This document shows positions 26,323 through 35,159 of a stretch of DNA of 64,000 nucleotides, in pieces (positions within the stretch are counted from its first letter, which is position 1; every line of letters starts with the position of its first letter). Below the pieces are notes generated by a model that did no database searches, had not been told where the DNA came from, and was given only the letters and a program-made list of their open reading frames with translations. The translations under genes and the position numbers were made by a program. Origin of the DNA: Priestia abyssalis (GTDB lineage Bacteria > Bacillota > Bacilli > Bacillales > Bacillaceae_H); contig NZ_KV917369.1 in the NCBI RefSeq assembly GCF_002019595.1, positions 3,488,624 to 3,552,623 of the forward strand. Direction: 5' to 3'.

Positions 26323-27603
26323 ATGAACAATACCCATTATCTTATTAATTTTCATGAAATAGACCCTGCAACAATGCCCAATTACTATGATTATGCATAT
26401 GTGATTAATAGTATTAAGAAGAAGATGGCTCAAGAATGCGGTTTTGATTTTAAGCTGTATAGTGATGATGAGACATCAAACGAAATTTGGGAAGTATTAG
26501 AGGAAGACCTTGAGGATAATCCGGATAAGGTAAATTTACTTTCACATATATTTGATGGAGTTGAAGCGTTTACTATTTCTTCTGACCACAACGACAAAAC
26601 GTTAGAACTCATTATTAAACCAAGAATAACAAATGCCCTTTATTACTATCCTGATTATCAAGTGGCTTTAGCTAGAACCCCTGTCTTTCAAAGTCATAGT
26701 GAAACTACCCATGATTTTATTCTAGCAAAAGATAATGAATGTTTAGTTAAATTTCTTCAGTACGTTTTAAGAAGAAAACGGGAATATACTAAAAATCATG
26801 TAACTGTATTTACAGATACTGAGAATGGTGTTGAAAGCACAAAAGAGAAAATCACCTCATTGGTAACACGGGAAGAGGTTTTCCTAGACGAGCATTTAAA
26901 AAAAGAAATTTACCGGTCCATCGATGAGTTCTTCTCGGAAAGTCGCGACTTCTTTAAAACTTATAACATTCCTTATAGGAGGGGAATTCTTTTTTACGGA
27001 AAACCCGGAAATGGAAAAACAACTCTCGTTAAATCGATTGCAAATAGTATCACAGCTCCTGTTGCCTACTGGCAGATTACAGAGTATACATCAAGCTACT
27101 CCATTCAGGAAGTCTTCTCTTCAGTGGCTAGAATGGCACCGATGGTTTTAGTGATTGAAGACATTGACTCCATGCCTGAAGGGGTTCGTTCTGTATTTTT
27201 AAATATTCTTGATGGAGCTACTTCAAAAGAAGGGATTTTCTTAATTGGTACCACCAATTATCCTGAAAAAATAGACCCCGCCCTGATTAATCGTTCGGGT
27301 CGCTTTGATAGAGCCTATGAGATAAAACTGCCAACTCATGATTTACGGTTCAGTTATTTACTGAAGAAAAAAATTGATCAATTTATGTCACTGGAGAATA
27401 TAGAAAGAGTCGTCAATTCAACAGAAGGTTTTTCATTTGCCCAGCTTAATGAATTATACACTTCAGTTGCTTTACAATGGCATTATGAACATAAAGTAGA
27501 TATCGATCAACTATGCTCAGAACTACAAGCTGCTAACAAAAGACAAATGAAACAAACATGGGATACAGAACGAGACTCACACTATGTCGGCTTCAGAGTT
27601 TAG
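26323..27603 (+). CDS. yjoB: AAA+ ATPase, YjoB-like
   Basis: The protein has 426 residues, close to Bacillus subtilis YjoB in length and layout (recognised from memory, not by search). The N-terminal 190 residues form a family-specific domain. The AAA module follows: Walker A YGKPGNGKTTL near residue 226, Walker B VLVIEDID near 285, sensor 1 in IGTTNYPEKIDPALINRSGRFDRAYEI with an arginine-finger region, then a helical lid. YjoB is a sigma-W-controlled putative chaperone or disassembly ATPase of the cell envelope stress response. Here an ECF sigma factor gene converges on it. The start is ATG 26323 after GAAGGA. Confidence 0.75.
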   Translation: MNNTHYLINFHEIDPATMPNYYDYAYVINSIKKKMAQECGFDFKLYSDDETSNEIWEVLEEDLEDNPDKVNLLSHIFDGVEAFTISSDHNDKTLELIIKPRITNALYYYPDYQVALARTPVFQSHSETTHDFILAKDNECLVKFLQYVLRRKREYTKNHVTVFTDTENGVESTKEKITSLVTREEVFLDEHLKKEIYRSIDEFFSESRDFFKTYNIPYRRGILFYGKPGNGKTTLVKSIANSITAPVAYWQITEYTSSYSIQEVFSSVARMAPMVLVIEDIDSMPEGVRSVFLNILDGATSKEGIFLIGTTNYPEKIDPALINRSGRFDRAYEIKLPTHDLRFSYLLKKKIDQFMSLENIERVVNSTEGFSFAQLNELYTSVALQWHYEHKVDIDQLCSELQAANKRQMKQTWDTERDSHYVGFRV

Positions 27604-27737
27604 TTAATAAGACCATCCATCAGTACTTCCGTCTCCAAAATCCGGCTGGTTTTGTTATCATCTGATTTGCTCCTTTTTTATCTATAGAACATATTAAAAA
27701 GTTACCCGAAATGCCACAAATAAGGATGATGTACTGT

Positions 27738-28238
27738 TTACTCACAGTACATCATCCTTAATAAATGTTTTGCCCTATGTAATCTTATTTTCACTGTAGA
27801 TATATTAATCTGTAAAAGCTCTTGTATTTCTTTAAGGGAAAGGTATTTAAAATAAAAAAGAATGATGACTTCCTCGTATATTCCAGGTAAGGCCGATATG
27901 TTTTTGAGTAATTCTTCTTTATCAAATTGTTCGATTACCTTCCATTCAGGGCGTGTATGTTCCTGTATCAACATATCAAAATGCTCTGTAAGAACTGTTC
28001 TCTTAAAATGACTGCTTCTCAAATAATCCATACATTCATTGAATGTAATCTTATATAACCACTTTTCTACAGGACACTCTCCTCTGAATGTATCGAAGTG
28101 TTGGCAACACTTGATAAAGACATCCTGTACAATATCTTCTGCCAATTGTTGATCCCTGACATAGGAAAAGGCAAACTTGGCTAGTCTATGACTATATTGA
28201 TTTACAAATTGGTTGATAACTGTTTCTTTCTCCTTCAT
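27738..28238 (-). CDS. ECF-type RNA polymerase sigma factor
   Basis: The protein has 166 residues from ATG 28238, with TGGAG 7 bases upstream; TTG five codons earlier is less likely. Region 2 (FAFSYVRDQQLAEDIVQDVFIKCCQHFDTFRGECPVEKWLYKITFNECMDYLR) and region 4 (LPGIYEEVIILFYFKYLSLKEIQELLQINISTVKIRLHRAKHLL) are both complete. No anti-sigma gene follows or precedes it, which is unusual for this class. The convergent neighbour is the YjoB-like ATPase. The target promoters cannot be read from this window. Confidence 0.9.
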   Translation of the reverse strand: MKEKETVINQFVNQYSHRLAKFAFSYVRDQQLAEDIVQDVFIKCCQHFDTFRGECPVEKWLYKITFNECMDYLRSSHFKRTVLTEHFDMLIQEHTRPEWKVIEQFDKEELLKNISALPGIYEEVIILFYFKYLSLKEIQELLQINISTVKIRLHRAKHLLRMMYCE

Positions 28239-28434
28239 TAAGACTCCATCCAAACTATTATTTTATAAAAAAATTATACCTTGGATTTATGTAAAAATGT
28301 GGAAGTTAATGAAAAATATTCAAATAGGGAAGAAAGACCTGAATACACAGTTAAATAGTTATATATCTCGATTCTCTTTACTTTTGCTCAAGATTTCAAG
28401 ATATCCATACAGATCCACATTTCAAAAATGAGAA

Positions 28435-29151
28435 CTATCCAAAAGAAACTAAAGAAAGTTCACTTTGTAATGAGATATTGGTTAAAACGTCTAGTTCTTT
28501 AAGCCGCTTATCACAGTAAGAAGAATTTTCTTTTAAAAACGTATCAACATATGCAGGATGGCACATCACTTCCAGCGTTACATGATCTTGCACTTTTTGG
28601 TGAAGAGTGGTGAAAAACTCTATGCCTACATTTTCTCCGTAGAAACCATCAAGGAATACATCCGATAATAATTGAATTCCCTCTACTTTGTTCTTGAACG
28701 CATTTCTTACAGGCAATTTATACTTCTCTGCCAGCTCTTTTACAACCGGCTCCAGAAAAGGCCATGCGTGGATATGATGATGGCTGTCAATATGAGCAGG
28801 TGCAATACCAAAAGAGAAAAACTTCTGTATTTGAGCATCCCACTCATTCCTTACATCCTCCAATACCACGCCGGAGTTATTTTCGTAATTTTTATCCACT
28901 CTAAAGAAACCGTTTTCACCAATGAGTGAAGGAACATACTGATTCACCGGCTTTCCGAAAGTAAGAGTAAGATGTATCCCTACTCGAAGATGAGGATGTT
29001 GTTTCGCTAACTCTACCGCATGTTCTGTTCCCGGTGTGTTGACCATCATGGTTGTGGAATTCACAATACCATAACGGTGTGCATCGATGATTCCATGATT
29101 CACTCCCCTCGAAAAACCAAAATCATCGGCATTAACAATCAATTGAATCAC
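28435..29151 (-). CDS. chbG: ChbG/YdjC-type carbohydrate deacetylase
   Basis: The protein has 238 residues from GTG 29151, chosen because GGGAGG lies 8 bases upstream and the protein then starts VIQLIVNADDFGFSRGVNHG, the normal opening of the family. The ADD motif and HIDSHHHIHAWP carry the metal-binding Asp and His residues. In Escherichia coli ChbG removes one acetyl group from chitobiose-6-phosphate so that the GH4 enzyme can cleave it. Here it is in a minus-strand operon with a GntR regulator that is divergent from a GH4 enzyme and a lactose/cellobiose-type PTS. That setting supports chitobiose use. Confidence 0.85.
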   Translation of the reverse strand: MIQLIVNADDFGFSRGVNHGIIDAHRYGIVNSTTMMVNTPGTEHAVELAKQHPHLRVGIHLTLTFGKPVNQYVPSLIGENGFFRVDKNYENNSGVVLEDVRNEWDAQIQKFFSFGIAPAHIDSHHHIHAWPFLEPVVKELAEKYKLPVRNAFKNKVEGIQLLSDVFLDGFYGENVGIEFFTTLHQKVQDHVTLEVMCHPAYVDTFLKENSSYCDKRLKELDVLTNISLQSELSLVSFG

Positions 29152-29200
29152 TTCAGTTTCCTCCCTCTTAAATATAAATTCTTCAAAATCAAAAATTGGG

Positions 29201-29926
29201 TTAGTAATTTCTTTCAATAACAAAGTTTGCGCGATCACCGCGGAAAACAGCTTTCGAATATTCGATTGGGGTTCCGTCCTCTAAATAAGCATATGTTTCC
29301 ATTAAGAAACAAGGTGTATTTACAGAAATACTAAGTTTATCCGCAATTACTTCATCCGCCAAAAATAATTCCAGCTGTTCAACCGTTTTTTTGATGATGA
29401 GTCCGAATTGTACGTCCAATAACTTGTAAAGCGACTTTTCGCACTCCTCTCTATCCAAGCCCGGAGTTTTATACCAAGGTAAATAAGCAGTTTCATATTG
29501 AAGAGGCTCTTCATCAGCATAGCGAATTCTTTCCAGCCTATTGATTGGATCCCCTTCTTTTAACTGAAATAAGCCTGCCAGGAACTCATCAGCGGGGACC
29601 ACCTGAAGACTTAACACTTTAATCAAAGGTTTCTTACCCTGTGTCATCAATTGCTCTCCGAATTTTACATCGGTCGTTGATAAAGTTTGTTTCACTTTAC
29701 TATCGGAGACAAATGTTCCCCTTCCCTGTTCCCGGTAAATATAACCTTCTGTGCTTAGCTGTTGCAAAGCTGTCCGAATGGTTGTCCGACTGACTCCAAA
29801 CTTTTCACAGAATTCAGCCTCTGTAGGCAGCAACGTATTGGGTTTATACTCTTCTTCCTTTATTAGTCGTATGATTTCTTCTTTCACTTTTGAATGTAAG
29901 GATTTCCCTTCTTTTTCAAGATCCAT
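29201..29926 (-). CDS. GntR/HutC-family regulator (UTRA domain) of the diglucoside PTS operon
   Basis: The protein has 241 residues. Residues 10-75 are the winged helix of GntR (VKEEIIRLIKEEEYKPNTLLPTEAEFCEKFGVSRTTIRTALQQL, then the wing YIYREQGRGTFV). Residues 90-235 are a UTRA ligand domain that binds a sugar phosphate. It is transcribed divergently from the GH4/PTS operon. Between them lie inverted TTGTTATTACAA sites, probably its operators. The start is ATG 29926 after AAGGAAA. Confidence 0.88.
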   Translation of the reverse strand: MDLEKEGKSLHSKVKEEIIRLIKEEEYKPNTLLPTEAEFCEKFGVSRTTIRTALQQLSTEGYIYREQGRGTFVSDSKVKQTLSTTDVKFGEQLMTQGKKPLIKVLSLQVVPADEFLAGLFQLKEGDPINRLERIRYADEEPLQYETAYLPWYKTPGLDREECEKSLYKLLDVQFGLIIKKTVEQLELFLADEVIADKLSISVNTPCFLMETYAYLEDGTPIEYSKAVFRGDRANFVIERNY

Positions 29927-30017
29927 AAAATTATTTCCTTTCCTTCGTACTTCTTTGCCCTCTTATGATAAAGACAAATATGGACTTTTTCTTTAGTTTA
30001 CTACAAAAAAAATATTA

Positions 30018-30104
30018 ATTGTAATAACAAATCATATTTTTATAAAAATTTCTTTATTTGTTATTACAATTTGGTATAGACAACTCTAACTTGTTATGAT
30101 AAAT
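30018..30104. promoter_or_regulatory. Operators and promoter of the divergent GntR/PTS region
   Basis: ATTGTAATAACAAAT (30018-30032) and its exact inverse ATTTGTTATTACAAT (30056-30070) flank a 23-base spacer. A related half, TTGTTATGATAAAT (30091-30104), overlaps the -10. The plus-strand promoter is TTGGTA (30071-30076), an 18-base spacer and TATGAT (30095-30100). The GntR-family protein probably binds here. Confidence 0.7.
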
Positions 30105-30112
30105 TTTATTCA

Positions 30113-30126
30113 AGTAATCGCTTACA
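30113..30126 (+). promoter_or_regulatory. cre-like site upstream of the GH4 gene
   Basis: AGTAATCGCTTACA matches the cre consensus TGWNANCGNTNWCA at all fixed positions but the first. It lies about 13 bases past the -10 box, where CcpA binding would block elongation or open-complex formation. Confidence 0.55.
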
Positions 30127-30147
30127 ACTTTATTAGGGGGAATACTT

Positions 30148-31461
30148 ATGAGTTTAAAAATCGTAATCATAGGCGGCGGTTCTAGTTATACGCCTGAGAT
30201 TATAGAAGGATTTATTCACAGATACGAATCATTCCCAGTTACTGAACTAGCACTTGTAGATATAGAAAGCGGATCAGAAAAGCTGGAGATTGTCGGAGCA
30301 CTGGCAGCCCGCATGATTAAGAAATCAGGCCTTCCAATCAAAATATCCTGGACGCTTAATCGAAAAGAAGCACTGCAAAATGCTCACTTTGTTACAACTC
30401 AAATTCGTGTTGGTGGATTAGACGCAAGAGAAAAAGATGAACGAATTCCATTGACCCATGGAGTACTTGGTCAGGAAACAAACGGGCCAGGAGGCATTTT
30501 TAAAGCATTTCGCACGATTCCTGTTTTAATGGATATTTGCCGGGACATTCATGAAATTTGCCCTGACGCATGGCTGATTAACTTTACGAATCCAGCAGGC
30601 ATGGTAACGGAGGCTTTATTAAAATACAGTCCGCATAAAAAGGTAATTGGGGTTTGTAACATTCCTTTTAACATGAAAAACAGTGTAGCTGAAATGATGA
30701 ATTGTGAGGCAAAGGATGTAGAAATTGAGTTTGTCGGAATAAATCATTTTGTATTTGGGCGCAAAGTTCTAATCAAAGGAATGAACCGAACAGCAGAAGT
30801 GATTGAGAAACTCATCAATAAAGAGATGGATTATTCACCTGCCAATATCGTTTCGCTGGGATGGTCAAAAGAGTTTATTCAATCATTAAATCTTTTGCCA
30901 AATCCTTATCACCAATATTATTTCCAAACGGAGGACGTCTTGGAAAAGGACTTAAAAGCATTTGCAGAAAATGGAACAAGAGCAGAAATAGTAAAAGAGG
31001 TTGAAAAAGAGCTGTTCGTTAAATATCAGGACAAAAAGCTGCAAGAAAAGCCAAAAGAACTAGAAAAAAGAGGCGGAGCCTACTACAGCGATGCAGCATG
31101 CAGTCTTATGAACAGCATTTATAACAATAAAGGTGATATTCAAACCGTTAACATTTTAAACGAGGGAGCCATTACTGATTTGCCGAATGATTCTGTCATC
31201 GAAGTAAATGCGGTTATTACAAAGGACGGTCCTAAACCTATCGCCATCGGTGAATTACCGTTATCTGTTAAAGGTATCATCCAACAAATGAAAGCATTTG
31301 AGCAACTTGTCATCGAAGCATCTGTTTCTGGAGAGTACTTAAAAGCTTATCAAGCAATGGTCATGAATCCGCTTGTACCAAGTGAAAAGAAAGCCAAAAT
31401 TCTCTTGGATGAGCTTTTAGAAGTACATAAAGATTACTTACCACAATTTCAGATAAAATAA
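30148..31461 (+). CDS. 6-phospho-beta-glucosidase, GH4 family (NAD- and metal-dependent)
   Basis: The protein has 437 residues. The Rossmann start IVIIGGGSSYTPEIIEG (4-20) binds NAD. GVLGQETNGPGGIFKAFRTIP, NFTNPAGMVTEALLKY and GVCNIPFN with its metal-ligand Cys, and GINHFVFG with its metal-ligand His are GH4 signatures of the LicH/CelF/ChbF branch. The enzyme would split phosphorylated cellobiose or mono-deacetylated chitobiose brought in by the PTS encoded downstream. The start is ATG 30148 after AGGGGGG. Confidence 0.9.
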   Translation: MSLKIVIIGGGSSYTPEIIEGFIHRYESFPVTELALVDIESGSEKLEIVGALAARMIKKSGLPIKISWTLNRKEALQNAHFVTTQIRVGGLDAREKDERIPLTHGVLGQETNGPGGIFKAFRTIPVLMDICRDIHEICPDAWLINFTNPAGMVTEALLKYSPHKKVIGVCNIPFNMKNSVAEMMNCEAKDVEIEFVGINHFVFGRKVLIKGMNRTAEVIEKLINKEMDYSPANIVSLGWSKEFIQSLNLLPNPYHQYYFQTEDVLEKDLKAFAENGTRAEIVKEVEKELFVKYQDKKLQEKPKELEKRGGAYYSDAACSLMNSIYNNKGDIQTVNILNEGAITDLPNDSVIEVNAVITKDGPKPIAIGELPLSVKGIIQQMKAFEQLVIEASVSGEYLKAYQAMVMNPLVPSEKKAKILLDELLEVHKDYLPQFQIK

Positions 31462-31474
31462 GGAGGGATTTTCT

Positions 31475-32755
31475 ATGAGTAAAGTCATGCAGTTAATGGA
31501 AGAAAAGTTCATGCCGATAGCCGGCCGCATTGGTTCCCAGCGACATTTAGTAGCAGTTCGTGATGGGTTCGTTGCAATCATGCCTCTTATTATTGTCGGT
31601 TCTTTAGCCATCTTAATTAATAACTTTCCTTCAGAAGCTTTCCAGAATTTCATGCTCAGCTTGTTTGGCGAGCAATGGAAGACAGTTGGAGGAAACGTTT
31701 GGAATGGTTCCTTTGCCATATTAGGTTTGCTGGTCGCTGCATCTATCAGCTATAGACTGGCCCGCTCTTATGATTTAGATGGGTTGTCAGCCGCTTTGAT
31801 TTCAGTTGCTTCCCTTGTGATTTTAACTCCCGTTACAAAGGATTGGGGAATTTCATACGCATGGACAGGAGCACAAGGCCTGTTTGTAGCCGTTCTTACG
31901 GCCCTTGTCGTAACAGAATTATTCCGGATTCTGATTAAATCGAAACTGACCATTAATATGCCAGAAGGTGTACCCGATGGTGTTGTTAAATCTTTTAAAG
32001 CTTTATTACCAGCAACAATCATTTTAATTTTGGTAGGATTGCTTCAAGCATTACTTACGGTTTTAGGAAACACAAGCTTACACGAGGTTGTCTTTAATAG
32101 TATTCAAAAACCATTGCAGGCGTTATCAGACTCCTTGCCAACAGCCATCATCTTTGCATTCCTCAACCATTTACTTTGGTTCTTCGGATTGCATGGCACA
32201 AACATTTTAGGTCCAATCATGGACTCTATCTATCTGCCTTTAATTGAGAAAAATCAAAGTTTATTCTCAGCAGGTACAAGTGCTTTTGATGTTCCTTATA
32301 TTGTCACAAAACCTTTCTTTGATTCTTATGTATTCATGGGAGGATCAGGAACAACGCTATCGCTTATCCTTGCAATTTTTATAGTTGTTAAGTCAGCGCA
32401 TTACCGTTCAGTTGCAAAACTTTCGGCACCTGCTGGATTATTCAATATTAACGAGCCTGTTTTATTCGGGCTGCCGATTGTCTTAAACCCGATGATGTTA
32501 ATTCCGTTTATTCTCATTCCAACTGTTTTAACAATTAGCTCTTATTTTGCGATTAGCTTAGGGTTTGTGCCGAAAACGGTAGCCATTTTACCCTGGACAA
32601 CTCCACCGTTTATCAGCGGATATTTAGTATCAGGAGGTTCATGGTCAGGAGTCATCCTGCAAATCATTAACTTTACCATTGCAACAGTGTTATACCTTCC
32701 GTTCATCAAAGCGGCGGACCGCACTCAAATGAAACAACAAAACGATGCTGCATAG
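31475..32755 (+). CDS. PTS EIIC component, lactose/cellobiose family
   Basis: The protein has 426 residues with about ten membrane segments. It starts with the family's typical cytoplasmic N terminus (EEKFMPIAGRIGSQRHLVAVRDGFVAIMPLIIVGSLAIL). Family landmarks include HLLWFFGLHGTNILGPIMDSIY and the substrate-loop motif GLFNINEPVLFGLPIVLNPMMLIPF. It carries the sugar across the membrane. EIIA and EIIB are separate genes directly downstream, each behind a strong AGGAGG site. Confidence 0.92.
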   Translation: MSKVMQLMEEKFMPIAGRIGSQRHLVAVRDGFVAIMPLIIVGSLAILINNFPSEAFQNFMLSLFGEQWKTVGGNVWNGSFAILGLLVAASISYRLARSYDLDGLSAALISVASLVILTPVTKDWGISYAWTGAQGLFVAVLTALVVTELFRILIKSKLTINMPEGVPDGVVKSFKALLPATIILILVGLLQALLTVLGNTSLHEVVFNSIQKPLQALSDSLPTAIIFAFLNHLLWFFGLHGTNILGPIMDSIYLPLIEKNQSLFSAGTSAFDVPYIVTKPFFDSYVFMGGSGTTLSLILAIFIVVKSAHYRSVAKLSAPAGLFNINEPVLFGLPIVLNPMMLIPFILIPTVLTISSYFAISLGFVPKTVAILPWTTPPFISGYLVSGGSWSGVILQIINFTIATVLYLPFIKAADRTQMKQQNDAA

Positions 32756-32767
32756 GAGGAATTTGAT

Positions 32768-33097
32768 ATGAGTACAGAAAACATGGCGTCACCAAGCTTA
32801 GAGGAGATTTCTTTCCAAATTATTCTTCACGCAGGGAATGCACGATCTTCTTCAATGGAAGCCATTCATCTAGCTAAAGAAGGCAAATTTGAGGAAGCTA
32901 AAGCAAAAATAGCAGAAGCCGATAAAGAGTTTTTAGAAGCTCATCACGCACAAACAAAGTTATTGCAAAAAGAAGCAAGCGGTGAAGGACAAAATCCTAC
33001 CGTACTGCTTATACATGCACAAGACCATTTAATGACTGCTATGACTGTTAAAGAAATGGCACAAGAATTTATTGAGCTGTATGAAAGAATGAAATAA
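32768..33097 (+). CDS. PTS EIIA component, lactose/cellobiose family
   Basis: The protein has 109 residues and is all helical. The phosphorylated His is His83 in LLIHAQDHLMTAM, the conserved motif of the trimeric lactose/cellobiose EIIA. The acidic coiled region LAKEGKFEEAKAKIAEADKEFLEAHHAQ is also typical. It passes phosphate from HPr to the EIIB encoded next. The start is ATG 32768 after AGGAGG. Confidence 0.93.
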   Translation: MSTENMASPSLEEISFQIILHAGNARSSSMEAIHLAKEGKFEEAKAKIAEADKEFLEAHHAQTKLLQKEASGEGQNPTVLLIHAQDHLMTAMTVKEMAQEFIELYERMK

Positions 33098-33112
33098 TAG
33101 GAGGAATGATTC

Positions 33113-33418
33113 ATGAAAATTATGTTAGTATGTTCAGCAGGCATGTCTACGAGCATGTTAGTTCAAAAAATGAGAAAAGCTGCAGAAGAGAAAGGTGTAA
33201 CTGCAACAATCGATGCAACATCGGAAGCTGAGTTAGGAAATCATTTAGACAATACAAATGTTATCTTAATTGGACCCCAAGTTCGTTATCTTGCATCAAA
33301 AATTAAAACGAAAGCTGAACCTCATGGTATTAAAGTAGATGTGATTAATTCGATGTATTATGGAACGATGAACGGAGAAAAAGTACTGGAGCAAGCACAA
33401 GGGCTACTGGAAGGTTAA
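33113..33418 (+). CDS. PTS EIIB component, lactose/cellobiose family
   Basis: The protein has 101 residues. Cys7 in IMLVCSAGMSTSMLVQKM is the phosphorylation site of the EIIB-cellobiose fold. The remainder (VILIGPQVRYLASKIKTKAEPHGIKVDVI) completes the four-strand fold. It is the last gene of the operon, followed by a repeat element and a strong terminator. Confidence 0.93.
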   Translation: MKIMLVCSAGMSTSMLVQKMRKAAEEKGVTATIDATSEAELGNHLDNTNVILIGPQVRYLASKIKTKAEPHGIKVDVINSMYYGTMNGEKVLEQAQGLLEG

Positions 33419-33439
33419 TGGTACAATTCCATTCCCTAT

Positions 33440-33493
33440 CTATATAGATTGATATAGAAAATTTGCCATGACCAAAGAACGGCCATGGCAAAT
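33440..33493 (+). repeat. Intergenic repeat, copy 1 (second copy at 57601)
   Basis: The sequence from CTATATAGATTGAT onwards is shared with 57601-57646 over 46 bases with four differences. In this copy ATTTGCCATG (33461-33470) and CATGGCAAAT (33484-33493) form a perfect 10-pair hairpin; in the other copy this stem is partly lost. The first 13 bases also recur near 905. It may be a decayed mobile element end or a REP-like palindrome. Confidence 0.6.
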
Positions 33494-33502
33494 GAATTGA
33501 AG

Positions 33503-33537
33503 AACCCTCTCAAAAATCATCGTTTTGAGAGGGTTTT
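33503..33537 (+). terminator. Terminator of the GH4/PTS operon
   Basis: AACCCTCTCAAAA pairs perfectly with TTTTGAGAGGGTT around a 7-base loop, followed by TTAAT. Confidence 0.85.
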
Positions 33538-33621
33538 AATTCACAACCGTTTTGATCATAGTTTCTTAACGTTGGAAATTCGCATAACGCTAATGCTACT
33601 TTCTATCTAAACTTACCCATA

Positions 33622-34998
33622 CTAAAAGAGTAAAAAGTTATTTGGAGTAATATGATTTTTTCTACTGTCAATTAAAGCTATACAGTGAGCCAATCGCTCT
33701 ACCCCTAGTTTAATTTGACTTTCGTTCACTTGAGAGATGCTTAATCGAAGGAGATTTCCCTTTTTATATTCTGGTAAAAACATTCTAGAGGCATCATCAA
33801 CATATATATGCTGCTCGTTTAACATATGGACTACCTGTTTTGCTGTCACATTCCCGGGCAAACTGATGGAGAGGTAGAATCCTGAAATCGGTTTAGAAAA
33901 ATGAGTATTAGCCGGCAGCAATAATTCACATGCTTCTTGAAGGATTTGCATTTTAGTACGGTATACCTCTTTTATTTTTTTCAGATGGCTATTAAACATA
34001 CCACTTTTTAAATAAATTTCAAGAGCACCTTGAGAAAGTGCTGAACTATTAAAATCCGAACTAAATTTATATCGTAAAAAATGGTTAATCATTAATGCAG
34101 GAAGAACGACCGCAGCAATCCTTAACCCCGGGAGAAAAACTTTTGAAAAGCTTTTAATATAAATCACTCTCCCAGAAGGATTAAAAGAAAATAAAGGATC
34201 TGATTTCGCATTTGGATCAAGGTCTCCTAAAAAATCATCTTCCACTATATATACATCGTATTTTTCAGCTAACTCAACAATTTTTTTCTTTTCACTATTC
34301 GTGTAACAATGTCCAAGAGGATTGTGAAATCTCGGGATAATATAGAAAAACTTTATATCATTGTTTCGAAAAATGTATTCCAGACGGTCAAGATCAATCC
34401 CTTCCATCGATAACTCAATTCCAAAGGTAGTAGCTTGGTGCAGACTGATGGACTCAATAAATCCGAAATAAGTAGGCTGTTCGATTAGAATGTTGTTTTT
34501 TCCATTTGGAAATGGCATAGAAACTAATAAATTAAGGGCTTGCTGTGAGCCAGATGTAACGACTACTCTTTCAGGTTGAGTGAACACCTGTAAATTCTGC
34601 AAATATTTCACTAACTGTACTCGCAATGAGTAAGACCCTTGTTGATCAGAGTATGTAAAAAGCTCTTCTTTATATTGTTCAATTGCTTGATTCATACAAT
34701 GCTGAAATTCAAGATATGGCATAACGTTTTTATCTGGACCAGCAGACAAGAAATCAATCACTTCATTTTCATTCGTTGCCTTTTGAAATTCATTCACAAC
34801 ATAGTAGCCGCTTTTAGGAACAGAATAAATGAAATGCTCTTTTTCTAGTTCGGCGTATGCTTTAATGACCGTATTTTTGCTGCATGAAAAATACTCAGAT
34901 AACTGACGAACAGAAGGGAGTTTACTGCCTGCAATAAGCGATCCATCTGCTAGCCGAAGCTTAATTTCTTCCATTATCTTGATATATTTTGGGCTCAT
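33622..34998 (-). CDS. MocR-type regulator (GntR helix-turn-helix fused to aminotransferase fold)
   Basis: The protein has 458 residues. The N-terminal winged helix (ADGSLIAGSKLPSVRQLSEYFSCSKNTVIKAYAELEKEHFIYSVPKSGYYV) is followed by a class I aminotransferase domain. VTSGSQQALNLLV, the Asp region IVEDDFLGDL and the PLP-lysine region YIKSFSKVFLPGLRIA are all present, so PLP binding is likely intact. It is divergent from a DMT exporter gene, a very common pairing for MocR proteins. It probably senses an amino acid or vitamin B6 compound. Confidence 0.9.
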   Translation of the reverse strand: MSPKYIKIMEEIKLRLADGSLIAGSKLPSVRQLSEYFSCSKNTVIKAYAELEKEHFIYSVPKSGYYVVNEFQKATNENEVIDFLSAGPDKNVMPYLEFQHCMNQAIEQYKEELFTYSDQQGSYSLRVQLVKYLQNLQVFTQPERVVVTSGSQQALNLLVSMPFPNGKNNILIEQPTYFGFIESISLHQATTFGIELSMEGIDLDRLEYIFRNNDIKFFYIIPRFHNPLGHCYTNSEKKKIVELAEKYDVYIVEDDFLGDLDPNAKSDPLFSFNPSGRVIYIKSFSKVFLPGLRIAAVVLPALMINHFLRYKFSSDFNSSALSQGALEIYLKSGMFNSHLKKIKEVYRTKMQILQEACELLLPANTHFSKPISGFYLSISLPGNVTAKQVVHMLNEQHIYVDDASRMFLPEYKKGNLLRLSISQVNESQIKLGVERLAHCIALIDSRKNHITPNNFLLF

Positions 34999-35018
34999 TA
35001 TATTATTTCCCCTTTAAT

Positions 35019-35133
35019 TGTACCAGTACAGATGGGTAAAAAAATGATTTATTTTATTGTTTGTACCCCATTATCATGTTAATTATAGCAGAACTGTTTT
35101 TTAGAACAGCAGAAAATGGTACAGATATGATAC
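35019..35133. promoter_or_regulatory. Repeated GTACAGAT motifs between MocR and DMT genes
   Basis: GTACAGATGGGTA (35026-35038) and GTACAGATATGATAC (35119-35133) are direct repeats, with an inverted related TTTGTACCCCAT between them. MocR proteins usually bind direct repeats, so these are candidate operators. Confidence 0.45.
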
Positions 35134-35159
35134 GAAATTAAAAGATAGGGGTAGGAAAG

